From assembly GCA_029961055.1 (NCBI GenBank), contig JASBVM010000001.1, positions 70,888-134,887 on the forward strand: DNA of 64,000 nucleotides, in the 5' to 3' direction. The DNA is from Bacillota bacterium. Its GTDB lineage: Bacteria; Bacillota; Sulfobacillia; JAIMAT01. Below, piece by piece: positions 54,464 through 61,062 of this stretch (the stretch's first letter is position 1; each line of letters begins with the position of its first letter). A program made the position numbers and the translations under genes. Under the pieces are notes generated by a model, which had not been told where the DNA came from, did no database searches, and was given only the letters and a program-made list of their open reading frames with translations.

Positions 54464-54507
54464 GCGGAGCCGGCGGGCCCGGCGCAGAAGGAGGCAGGAA
54501 GCCGCAG

Positions 54508-55908
54508 GTGAGCCTCTTCGACCAGATGGGCGAGGCCTTCCGGTCGGCCAACGCGCCGCTGGCCGACCGGATGCGGCCGCAGAGCCTGGAGGAGTTCGTC
54601 GGCCAGGAGGCGGTGATCGGACCGGGCCGGCTCCTCCGCCGGGCGATCGAGGCGGGGCGTGTGCCCAGCCTGCTGCTCTGGGGGCCGCCGGGAAGCGGGA
54701 AGACGACGCTGGCCCGGCTGATCGCCCGTTCCACCCGGGCCGCCTTCGTCCAGCTGAGCGCGGTCAGCGCCGGGGTCGCCGACCTCCGCCAGGTGGTGGC
54801 CGAGGCGCGCGAGCGCCAGCGGATGGAGCAGAGGAAGACCATCCTCTTCATCGACGAGATCCACCGCTTCAACAAGGCGCAGCAGGACGCCATCCTCCCC
54901 TACGTGGAGGACGGGACGCTCACGCTGATCGGGGCGACCACGGAGAACCCCTACTTCGAGGTGATCGCGCCGCTCCTCTCCCGCCTCCGCCTCTTCCGCC
55001 TCCAGCCGCTGGGCGAGGGGGAGCTGCGCACCCTCCTCCGGCGCGCCCTGGCCGACCCGGAGCGGGGATTGGGCCGGACCCGGGCCGAGGTGGACGAGGC
55101 GGCGCTCGACCACCTGGTCCGCATGGCCGCAGGCGACGCGCGGACGGCGCTCAACGCGCTCGAGCTGGCCGTGCTCAGCACCGAGCCCGGTCCGGACGGT
55201 GTCCGCCACGTGACCCTGGAGGCGGCGGAGGAGTCGATCCAGGCCAAGGCGCTCCGCTACGACCGCCTGGGCGACGAGCACTACGACACGGCCAGCGCCT
55301 TCATCAAGAGCATGCGCGGCTCCGACCCCGACGCCGCCCTCTACTGGATGGCGCGCATGATCGAGGCGGGCGAGGACCCGCGCTTCATCGCGCGGCGGCT
55401 GGTCATCCACGCCGCGGAGGACGTGGGGCTGGCCGACCCCATGGCCCTGGTGGTCGCCGCCTCCGCCTTCCAGGCGGCCGAGCTGGTGGGCTGGCCGGAG
55501 GGGCGGATCCCTCTGGCCGAGGCGGTGCTCTACGTGGCCACGGCACCCAAGTCGAACAGCGTGGTCCGCGCCATCGACGCGGCCCAGCGCTCGGTCCGCG
55601 AGGCGCCCGCGGGCGGGGTGCCGCTCCACCTCCGCTCCTCCGGCTACCGTGGCGCCGCCCGGCTCGGCCACGGCGAGGGCTACCGCTACCCGCACGACGA
55701 CCCGCGCGGCTTCGTGGAGCAGCAGTACCTGCCCGACGGGGTGCAGGGCGGATTCTACGAGCCCGGGAAGCGCGGGTACGAACGCGAGGTGGCCAGACGG
55801 CTGGCGGGCTGGTGGCCGAAGCGGTGGCCGGGGGAGCCCGGGGCCGCGGGTGGGGGTGAGGCCGGAGGCGGCCAGGGGACCGGGTCAGGGTCCGGGTCGG
55901 CGGGCTGA
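54508..55908 (+). CDS. rarA: Replication-associated recombination protein A (RarA/MgsA)
   Basis: 466-residue AAA+ ATPase acting at stalled replication forks. Opening LADRMRPQSLEEFVGQEAVI, Walker A GPPGSGKTTLAR, Walker B ILFIDEIHRFNKAQQDAIL, sensor IGATTENPYFEV, and the C-terminal domains with SDPDAALYWMARMIEAGEDP and YRYPHDDP. GTG start with GGAGG upstream. The last 30 residues are Gly/Ser-rich and unconserved. A long inverted repeat downstream probably ends the transcript. Confidence 0.94.
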   Translation: MSLFDQMGEAFRSANAPLADRMRPQSLEEFVGQEAVIGPGRLLRRAIEAGRVPSLLLWGPPGSGKTTLARLIARSTRAAFVQLSAVSAGVADLRQVVAEARERQRMEQRKTILFIDEIHRFNKAQQDAILPYVEDGTLTLIGATTENPYFEVIAPLLSRLRLFRLQPLGEGELRTLLRRALADPERGLGRTRAEVDEAALDHLVRMAAGDARTALNALELAVLSTEPGPDGVRHVTLEAAEESIQAKALRYDRLGDEHYDTASAFIKSMRGSDPDAALYWMARMIEAGEDPRFIARRLVIHAAEDVGLADPMALVVAASAFQAAELVGWPEGRIPLAEAVLYVATAPKSNSVVRAIDAAQRSVREAPAGGVPLHLRSSGYRGAARLGHGEGYRYPHDDPRGFVEQQYLPDGVQGGFYEPGKRGYEREVARRLAGWWPKRWPGEPGAAGGGEAGGGQGTGSGSGSAG

Positions 55909-55971
55909 GCCCGGGCGAGGGGCCCCCGCTGAGTCCGGGCCGCGGGATGCGGGCATGCGAGGATCTCCCGG

Positions 55972-56035
55972 GATGCACCGGCGCGATCGGATGGCAGGAT
56001 GGCCTCGCCGCCGCCATGCCATCCGATCGTGCATC
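55972..56035. repeat. Long imperfect inverted repeat downstream of rarA
   Basis: Perfect 13-bp arms CGATCGGATGGCA (55984-55996) and TGCCATCCGATCG (56017-56029), extended by GATGCA (55972-55977) and TGCATC (56030-56035) with a 6-nt asymmetric bulge; the loop carries GGATGGC/GCCATGCC. A weak TCTTT follows. It could be the rarA terminator or a small mobile-element relic. Confidence 0.6.
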
Positions 56036-56114
56036 GGTCTTTGCCGGCTGCCCGGCGGCGGGCTCGCACCCCGGGGCGCCCCTCCCCGCCGCTCCGCACC
56101 GCGCCGCATCGCCG

Positions 56115-56143
56115 TTGACCGGCGGGAAGCCGGATGCTACCAT
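56115..56143 (+). promoter_or_regulatory. Promoter of the Rrf2-iscS-mnmA operon
   Basis: TTGACC (56115-56120) and TACCAT (56138-56143) with a 17-nt spacer. The expected start near 56150 gives a 168-nt leader that contains the tandem repeats. Confidence 0.75.
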
Positions 56144-56181
56144 GTGCCCTGGATAACCGACTGCTTTGCTCGGAATTCGGC

Positions 56182-56235
56182 ATCGGCGTGCAGCGCCGAG
56201 CGGCGCCCGGTATCGGCGCGCAGCGACGGGCGGCG
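56182..56235 (+). repeat. Two tandem 24-nt direct repeats in the Rrf2 leader
   Basis: ATCGGCGTGCAGCGCCGAGC(GGCG) and ATCGGCGCGCAGCGACGGGC(GGCG), 30-nt period, three differences. They lie about 30 nt after the predicted transcript start, a place where operator copies or RNA structure could regulate the operon. Confidence 0.6.
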
Positions 56236-56317
56236 GGTTCGCGTTCCGCATCTCGGCGGGGGCACGCCGTCGCGCCGGTGGTGGCCGGTGGTGGTCCGTG
56301 AGCTGGGGGGCTGAAGC

Positions 56318-56770
56318 GTGAACATCTCGACACGCGGACGGTACGGCCTGATGGCCATGACCGAGCTGGCCTTGCGCTACGGCCAGGGCCCCGTACCCCT
56401 GAAGACGATCGCGGAAAGCCAGGGCCTGAGCGAGAGTTACCTGGAGCAGCTCTTCGCGGCGCTGAGGAAGGCGTCGCTGGTGCGCAGCGTGCGCGGCGCC
56501 CAGGGCGGGTACGAGCTGAGCCGGCCGCCGGAGACCATCAGCGTCGGCGACGTGCTCCGCGTCCTGGAGGGTCCCCTGGCGCCCGTGGAGTGCGCCATCC
56601 TGGAACGGGACGACTTCGCCCACTGCGGCAATCCGGACCGGTGCATGACCCGGAGCGTCTGGGTGCGGCTGCGGCAGAGCATCGAGAAGGTGGTCGACTC
56701 CATCAACCTGGCCAGCCTGTGCGAGGAAGCCCGCGACCAGAGCGCCCAGGGGCTCATGTACTACATCTGA
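56318..56770 (+). CDS. Rrf2-family transcriptional regulator (IscR/CymR-like)
   Basis: 150 residues. A winged-helix N-terminus (STRGRYGLMAMTELALRYGQ, LSESYLEQLFAALRKASLV, GAQGGYELSRPP) and a cluster of Cys92, Cys103 and Cys109 (VEC, HCGNPDRC), close to the Fe-S ligand positions of IscR. This predicts a regulator sensing iron-sulfur status; a CymR-like cysteine-metabolism role is the alternative. GTG behind GGGGGG. It heads an operon with iscS and mnmA, matching Isc-type autoregulation. Confidence 0.92.
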   Translation: MNISTRGRYGLMAMTELALRYGQGPVPLKTIAESQGLSESYLEQLFAALRKASLVRSVRGAQGGYELSRPPETISVGDVLRVLEGPLAPVECAILERDDFAHCGNPDRCMTRSVWVRLRQSIEKVVDSINLASLCEEARDQSAQGLMYYI

Positions 56771-56831
56771 GGGAGCGCGGCCACGGCTGGACGAGGCGGT
56801 CACGGCGCGACCCGGACGGGCGGGGGAGAGC

Positions 56832-58001
56832 GTGATCTACCTGGACTGGGCGGCCACCACGCCGATCCGGGAGGAGGTCCTGGAGGCGATGGTGGCCTTC
56901 GAGCGGGAGGCGTGGGCCAACCCGTCGAGCACCCACGCGGCCGGCCGCCAGGCCCGGAGCCGCCTGGAGGCGGCGCGGCGGGCGGTGCGCCGCTGGCTGG
57001 GGGCGGAGACGGGACGGATCGTCTTCACCTCGGGCGGCACCGAGGCCGACAACCTGGCGGTCTTCGGGCTGGCCGCGGCCGCCGAGGCGAGGGGGAGGCC
57101 GCGGCGGGCGGTGACCAGTGCCATCGAGCACCGCGCGGTCCTGGACGCCTTCCGCGAGCTGGAGCGGCGCGGCTGGGAGGTGACCTACCTGCCCGGCGAC
57201 GGCCGAGGCCTGGTCCCGCCGGAGTCGCTGGAGGCGGCGCTGGAGGCGGAGCCCGGGCCCGCCTTCCTCAGCCTGATGTGGGCGAACAACGAGACGGGCG
57301 CCCTCCAGCCCGTGGTCGAGGCCGCCCGGCTGGCGCACCGGCGGGGCATCCCCGTCCACAGCGACGCGGTCCAGGCGGCACCGCTCCTGGAGCTGGGGCT
57401 GGACGCGCTGGGGCCGGACGGCCCGGACCTGGTGGCCGTCTCCGCGCACAAGCTGGGCGGGCCCAAGGGCGTCGGCGCGCTCTGGATCCGGGACGGGCTG
57501 GAGCTTTCCCCGCTCCTCTTCGGCGGCGGCCAGGAAGCGGAGCTCCGCCCGGGGACGGAGAACGCGGCCGGCATCGTCGGCTTCGGGCGGGCGGCGGAGC
57601 TGGCGGCGCGCGAGGCGGGGGCGGAGTGGGAGCGGCTGCGGCGGGTCGCCGGCCGCTTCCTGGGGGAGGTCCGGCGGCGGCTCCCGGACGCGGTGCTCAA
57701 CGGGCCCGAGGAAGTCGGGCGGCGGGCGGGGGCGAGGCTTCCCTCCATCGTCAACCTGGGCTTCCCGGGGGTGCGCGCGGAGAGCCTCCTGATCCGCCTC
57801 GACCTGGCCGGGGTGGAGGCCTCGGCGGGGGCGGCCTGCTCGGCGGGGAGCCTGGAGCCGTCGCACGTGATCGCCGCCATGGGGAGGCCGGAGCTGGCCG
57901 GCGCCTCGCTCCGCTTCTCCTTCGGGCGGCTGAGCGACGAGGAGGAGGCGGCGGAGGCGGCCGCCATCGTGGCGCGCGAGGCGGGGGCGCTGAGGAGGTG
58001 A
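56832..58001 (+). CDS. iscS: Cysteine desulfurase (IscS/NifS family)
   Basis: 389-residue PLP enzyme taking sulfur from cysteine for Fe-S clusters and tRNA thiolation. YLDWAATTPIREEVLEAM, NPSSTHAAGR, FTSGGTEADNLAV, AIEHRAVL, the PLP Lys in SAHKLGGPKGVG and the catalytic Cys loop in GAACSAGSLEPSHV. GTG start. No iscU follows; the partner is mnmA, so sulfur delivery to tRNA 2-thiouridine is a likely main job. Confidence 0.95.
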   Translation: MIYLDWAATTPIREEVLEAMVAFEREAWANPSSTHAAGRQARSRLEAARRAVRRWLGAETGRIVFTSGGTEADNLAVFGLAAAAEARGRPRRAVTSAIEHRAVLDAFRELERRGWEVTYLPGDGRGLVPPESLEAALEAEPGPAFLSLMWANNETGALQPVVEAARLAHRRGIPVHSDAVQAAPLLELGLDALGPDGPDLVAVSAHKLGGPKGVGALWIRDGLELSPLLFGGGQEAELRPGTENAAGIVGFGRAAELAAREAGAEWERLRRVAGRFLGEVRRRLPDAVLNGPEEVGRRAGARLPSIVNLGFPGVRAESLLIRLDLAGVEASAGAACSAGSLEPSHVIAAMGRPELAGASLRFSFGRLSDEEEAAEAAAIVAREAGALRR

Positions 58002-58006
58002 GCGGG

Positions 58007-59110
58007 GTGGCCGGCATGCGCGTGGTGGCCGCCATGAGCGGCGGCGTGGACAGCTCGGTGGCGGCGGCCTTGCTGGTGGAGCAGGGGTACGAGGTGATCG
58101 GCGTCACCCTGCAGATCTGGCAGGCGCGCGACCCGGGCGCGCAGGCGCGCCTGGGGGGGTGCTGCTCGCTGGGGGCGGTCTCGGACGCTCGCCGGGTGGC
58201 CGAGCTCCTGGGCATCCCCTACTACGTCCTCAACCTCCAGGAAGCCTTCCGGCGCTCGGTCATCGACGACTTCGTGCGCGAGTACGCGCGCGGCCGGACG
58301 CCCAACCCCTGCATCGTCTGCAACCGCGAGATCAAGTTCGCGGCGCTGCTGGAGCGGGCGCGGGAGCTGGGCGCCGACTACGTGGCCAGCGGCCACTACG
58401 CGCGCGTGGCCTGGGAGCCGGAGCGCCGCCGCTGGACGCTCCGCCGCGGGCGCGACCCGCGCAAGGACCAGAGTTACGTCCTCTACCCCCTGGGGCAGGA
58501 GCAGCTGGCGCACGTCCTCTTCCCCCTGGGCGAGATGGAGAAGGCGGAGACCCGCCGGCTGGCGGCCGAGCTGGGCCTGCCGGTGGCGAGCAAGCCGGAG
58601 AGCCAGGAGATCTGCTTCGTCCAGGACGACGACTACGCCGGCTTCCTGGAGCAGGAGATTCCCGACCGCTTCCGGCCCGGGCCCATCGTCGACCGTGCGG
58701 GGCGGCGGCTGGGGACGCACCGGGGCCTGCCGCGCTACACCGTGGGCCAGCGGCGCGGCCTCGGCGTCGCCGCCGGCGAGCCGCTCTACGTCCTGGAGGT
58801 GGACGCCGCGGCCAACCGGCTGGTGGTGGGGACGGCCCGGGAGGCGGAGCGAAGCCGCTTCGAGGTGGCGCCCGTCACCTGGGTCTCCGAGGCGCCACCC
58901 GCGGGCGACGCCTGGCAGGAGGCGACGGTCCAGATCCGCGCGCACGCCCCCGTCCGGCCCGTCCGCTACCGGCTCTCCCGGGAGGACCCGGACCGCCTGG
59001 AGCTGGAGCTGTTGCAGCCGGTCCGGGCGGTGACGCCCGGCCAGTCCGCCGTCCTCTACCGGGGCGACGAGGTGGTCGCCGGCGGGCCTATCCTGCGCGT
59101 CCTGGAGTAG
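58007..59110 (+). CDS. mnmA: tRNA-specific 2-thiouridylase MnmA
   Basis: 367 residues; thiolates U34 of tRNA Lys/Glu/Gln. PP-loop SGGVDSSVAAALL, the two catalytic cysteines in NPCIVCNREIKF and ESQEICFVQDDDY, and the GQRRGLGVAAGEPLYVLEVD and C-terminal barrel. I chose GTG because the perfect SD AGGAGGTGA (57993-58001) lies 5 nt upstream; ATG 58016 and GTG 57998 are alternatives. The SD overlaps the iscS stop, coupling donor and acceptor of sulfur. Confidence 0.94.
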   Translation: MAGMRVVAAMSGGVDSSVAAALLVEQGYEVIGVTLQIWQARDPGAQARLGGCCSLGAVSDARRVAELLGIPYYVLNLQEAFRRSVIDDFVREYARGRTPNPCIVCNREIKFAALLERARELGADYVASGHYARVAWEPERRRWTLRRGRDPRKDQSYVLYPLGQEQLAHVLFPLGEMEKAETRRLAAELGLPVASKPESQEICFVQDDDYAGFLEQEIPDRFRPGPIVDRAGRRLGTHRGLPRYTVGQRRGLGVAAGEPLYVLEVDAAANRLVVGTAREAERSRFEVAPVTWVSEAPPAGDAWQEATVQIRAHAPVRPVRYRLSREDPDRLELELLQPVRAVTPGQSAVLYRGDEVVAGGPILRVLE

Positions 59111-59216
59111 ACCGGCGTCCCCGGGGTCTGCGCCTGCGCCGCCCGTATAACTTCCTGCCTGCCTGCGAAACCTTTTCCAGGTGAGGCGTTCCGGAAGGGG
59201 AGCCGGGGGGTGGAGG

Positions 59217-59768
59217 ATGGCGACGGCCACCTGGACCGGGGTGGTGGGCCTGCCGCTCATCGAGCGCCGCACGGGGCGGAGGCTCGGGGTGGTGGAGGAC
59301 TTCCTGGTCAGCGCGCCCGACGGGCACGTGATGGGACTCCTGCTGGACGGTCGCGACCGGAACGGGAGGCAGCGCGTCTTCCCCTTCGAGGCCGTCGCCG
59401 AGATCGGCTCGGGGGCGATCCTGACGGAGGAGGCGGGGGCGCTCCTGCCGGTGCCCGACGGCCGGCGGCTGGGCGAGCTTCTGGCACGCCACCGGCGGCT
59501 GATCGGCAAGCCGGTGGTGGACGGCCATGGCGACGCCCTGGGCGGGATCGTGGACGTCGCGTTCGACGCCGGGAGCGGGCGGATCACCGCCATCGGCGTG
59601 GCCGACGGCCTCTGGCGCGAGCTGCGCGAGGGGCCGCGCTGGCTGCCGGCGGCGCAGGGGATCGTCTGGGGCGAGGATGCGGTGATCCTGGGCGGGGAGG
59701 AGCTTCGCGATCGCCGGCGGATCGCGGCGGTGGAACCCGGCGCAGGGGAGTTCGGGGAGGATGGATGA
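59217..59768 (+). CDS. PRC-barrel domain protein
   Basis: 183 residues with two PRC-barrel-like repeats: GLPLIERRTGRRLGVVEDFL and then LIGKPVVDGHGDALGGIVDV, a domain also found in photosynthetic reaction centre H and RimM. Bacterial stand-alone forms of this kind sit between mnmA and alaS in many Firmicutes; their role is unknown. ATG with GGGGGGTGGAGG. A TATAAC box (59146-59151) in the gap might be a weak promoter. It overlaps the next small gene by 4 nt. Confidence 0.85.
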   Translation: MATATWTGVVGLPLIERRTGRRLGVVEDFLVSAPDGHVMGLLLDGRDRNGRQRVFPFEAVAEIGSGAILTEEAGALLPVPDGRRLGELLARHRRLIGKPVVDGHGDALGGIVDVAFDAGSGRITAIGVADGLWRELREGPRWLPAAQGIVWGEDAVILGGEELRDRRRIAAVEPGAGEFGEDG

Positions 59769-59968
59769 TGAGGATGGATGACGCGGTGATCCGTTGCCCG
59801 CACTGCGGCAGCTCGAACGTGGGCAAGGTCGATCATCGGCACTACTTCTGCTGGGAGTGTTACGTGGAGTTCGTCCAGAGGGGCGGTCGCTGGCTCCTCT
59901 ACCGCATCGACACGGAGGGCGCCCTGGAGCCGCTGGAGACGGCGGAGCTGGTGGAAGAGCGGCGCTAG
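59765..59968 (+). CDS. Small zinc-ribbon protein
   Basis: 67 residues. CPHCGSSNVGKVDHRHYFCW and CWEC form a CxxC...CxxC zinc ribbon, followed by a short helical tail. Translation is coupled to the PRC-barrel gene by ATGA. Small ribbons in this position are common next to PRC-barrel genes in Clostridia-type genomes; function unknown. Confidence 0.8.
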   Translation: MMRMDDAVIRCPHCGSSNVGKVDHRHYFCWECYVEFVQRGGRWLLYRIDTEGALEPLETAELVEERR

Positions 59969-59974
59969 GCGGGC

Positions 59975-61006
59975 GTGGAGGGCCGATCGGTATGGCGCAC
60001 GCTGGCGTGGGCCGCCGCCGTCCTGGCGGCGGCCCTCGTTCTCTGGCGGGTGCGCCACGCGCTTCTGCCCTTCTTCCTGGGAGCGGCCCTGGCGTACGTG
60101 GTGGAGCCGGCGGTGGCCTGGTTCCACCGCCGCGGGTTGGGCCGGGGCTGGGCGCTGGTGCTGGTCTTCCTCCTGGGTGCGCTGGCCGCGGCCGCGGCGG
60201 TCGCCCTCCTGGTCGCGACGGCCGGCCCGGAGCTGAGCCAGCTCTCGCAGCGCCTGCCGGAGGCGGTCCAGCGCCTGCAGGGTCTGGGGGAGGAGGCCGC
60301 TCGGCGGCTCGCCCAGGCGGGGGTGCCGCCGTCGCTGCTGGAGTGGGGGCGGCGTCTCCTGCGCCGCGCCGGCGCCCACCTGGAAGAGGGCCTGACCCGG
60401 GGCCTGAGCGACTGGTCCGCCGCCGGCGAATGGGCGGGCTCGGTGCTGCTCAGCCCCGTGATCGCCTTCTACATCATCGCCGCCTGGCCGGACTGGCGGG
60501 AGAGCTTCTGGCGCCGGCTCCCGGCCGCCTACCGGCCGCCGGTCCAGCGCATGGCCTGGGCCGCCGACCGGGTGCTGGGCAGCTACCTGCGCGGGGAGCT
60601 ATGGGTCTCGCTGGCCGTGGGCGCCGTCACCGCCGCCGCCTTCATGCTGGTGGGCACGCCCTTCGCGGTCCTGCTGGGGCTGCTGACGGCGCTGGGCGAG
60701 CTGATCCCGTACTTCGGCCCGCTGCTGGCGCTGGGGCCGGCGGCGGTGGCGGGCTTCCTCCGCTCCAACCAGACCGGGCTCCTGACGCTTCTGGCCTGGG
60801 TGGTCGTCCAGCAGCTGGAGTCGAGCGTGATCAGCCCCCGGCTCATCTCCGGCGGGCTCGGCCTCCATCCGCTGGCGGTCATCCTGGCGCTCCTGGTGGG
60901 CGAGTCGCTGGGCGGGATCCTGGGGCTCTTCCTGGCCGTCCCGCTCTTCGCCCTGGTCCGCGCGCTCCTGCCCGACCTGGTCCGGCTCGGCCGGGGCGCG
61001 CGTTGA
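59975..61006 (+). CDS. AI-2E family permease (PF01594-type)
   Basis: 343 residues with about eight TM segments: LAWAAAVLAAALVLWRV, FFLGAALAYVVEPAVAW, a central soluble coiled-coil part (SQRLPEAVQRLQGLGEEAAR), then VLLSPVIAFYIIAAW, PYFGPLLALGPAAVAGFL and the family signature SSVISPRLISGGLGLHPLAVILALLVG. These proteins export diverse solutes (AI-2 only in a few). GTG start six nt after the zinc-ribbon gene. Its TGA stop lies in the -35 box of the alaS promoter. Confidence 0.9.
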   Translation: MEGRSVWRTLAWAAAVLAAALVLWRVRHALLPFFLGAALAYVVEPAVAWFHRRGLGRGWALVLVFLLGALAAAAAVALLVATAGPELSQLSQRLPEAVQRLQGLGEEAARRLAQAGVPPSLLEWGRRLLRRAGAHLEEGLTRGLSDWSAAGEWAGSVLLSPVIAFYIIAAWPDWRESFWRRLPAAYRPPVQRMAWAADRVLGSYLRGELWVSLAVGAVTAAAFMLVGTPFAVLLGLLTALGELIPYFGPLLALGPAAVAGFLRSNQTGLLTLLAWVVVQQLESSVISPRLISGGLGLHPLAVILALLVGESLGGILGLFLAVPLFALVRALLPDLVRLGRGAR

Positions 61007-61032
61007 CCCTCCGCGCCCGGGACATCTAGTAT
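61003..61032 (+). promoter_or_regulatory. Promoter of alaS
   Basis: TTGACC (61003-61008) and TAGTAT (61027-61032), 18-nt spacer, -35 overlapping the stop codon of the upstream permease. The leader to the alaS ATG is about 25 nt, leaving no room for a T-box. Confidence 0.8.
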
Positions 61033-61062
61033 TTGGTTTACCGGGCCTTGAGGAGGAAAAGC

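Larger units (their letters stand above)
55909..56317. other. 409-nt non-coding region between rarA and the Rrf2 regulator
   Basis: No ORF here is convincing on either strand. It holds the inverted repeat at 55972-56035, a promoter at 56115-56143 and two near-identical 24-nt direct repeats at 56182-56235, described separately. The stretch 56040-56110 shows nothing else. Confidence 0.6.

Noticed and set aside
56182-56235. CRISPR array
   Set aside because: Only two repeat copies with a 6-nt gap and no spacers; no cas genes in the window.
61033-61062. TTG at 61033 as alaS start
   Set aside because: It lies on the promoter -10 region, while ATG 61063 has a perfect AGGAGG.
61009-61062. T-box leader for alaS
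   Set aside because: Promoter-to-start distance leaves a leader of only about 25 nt.
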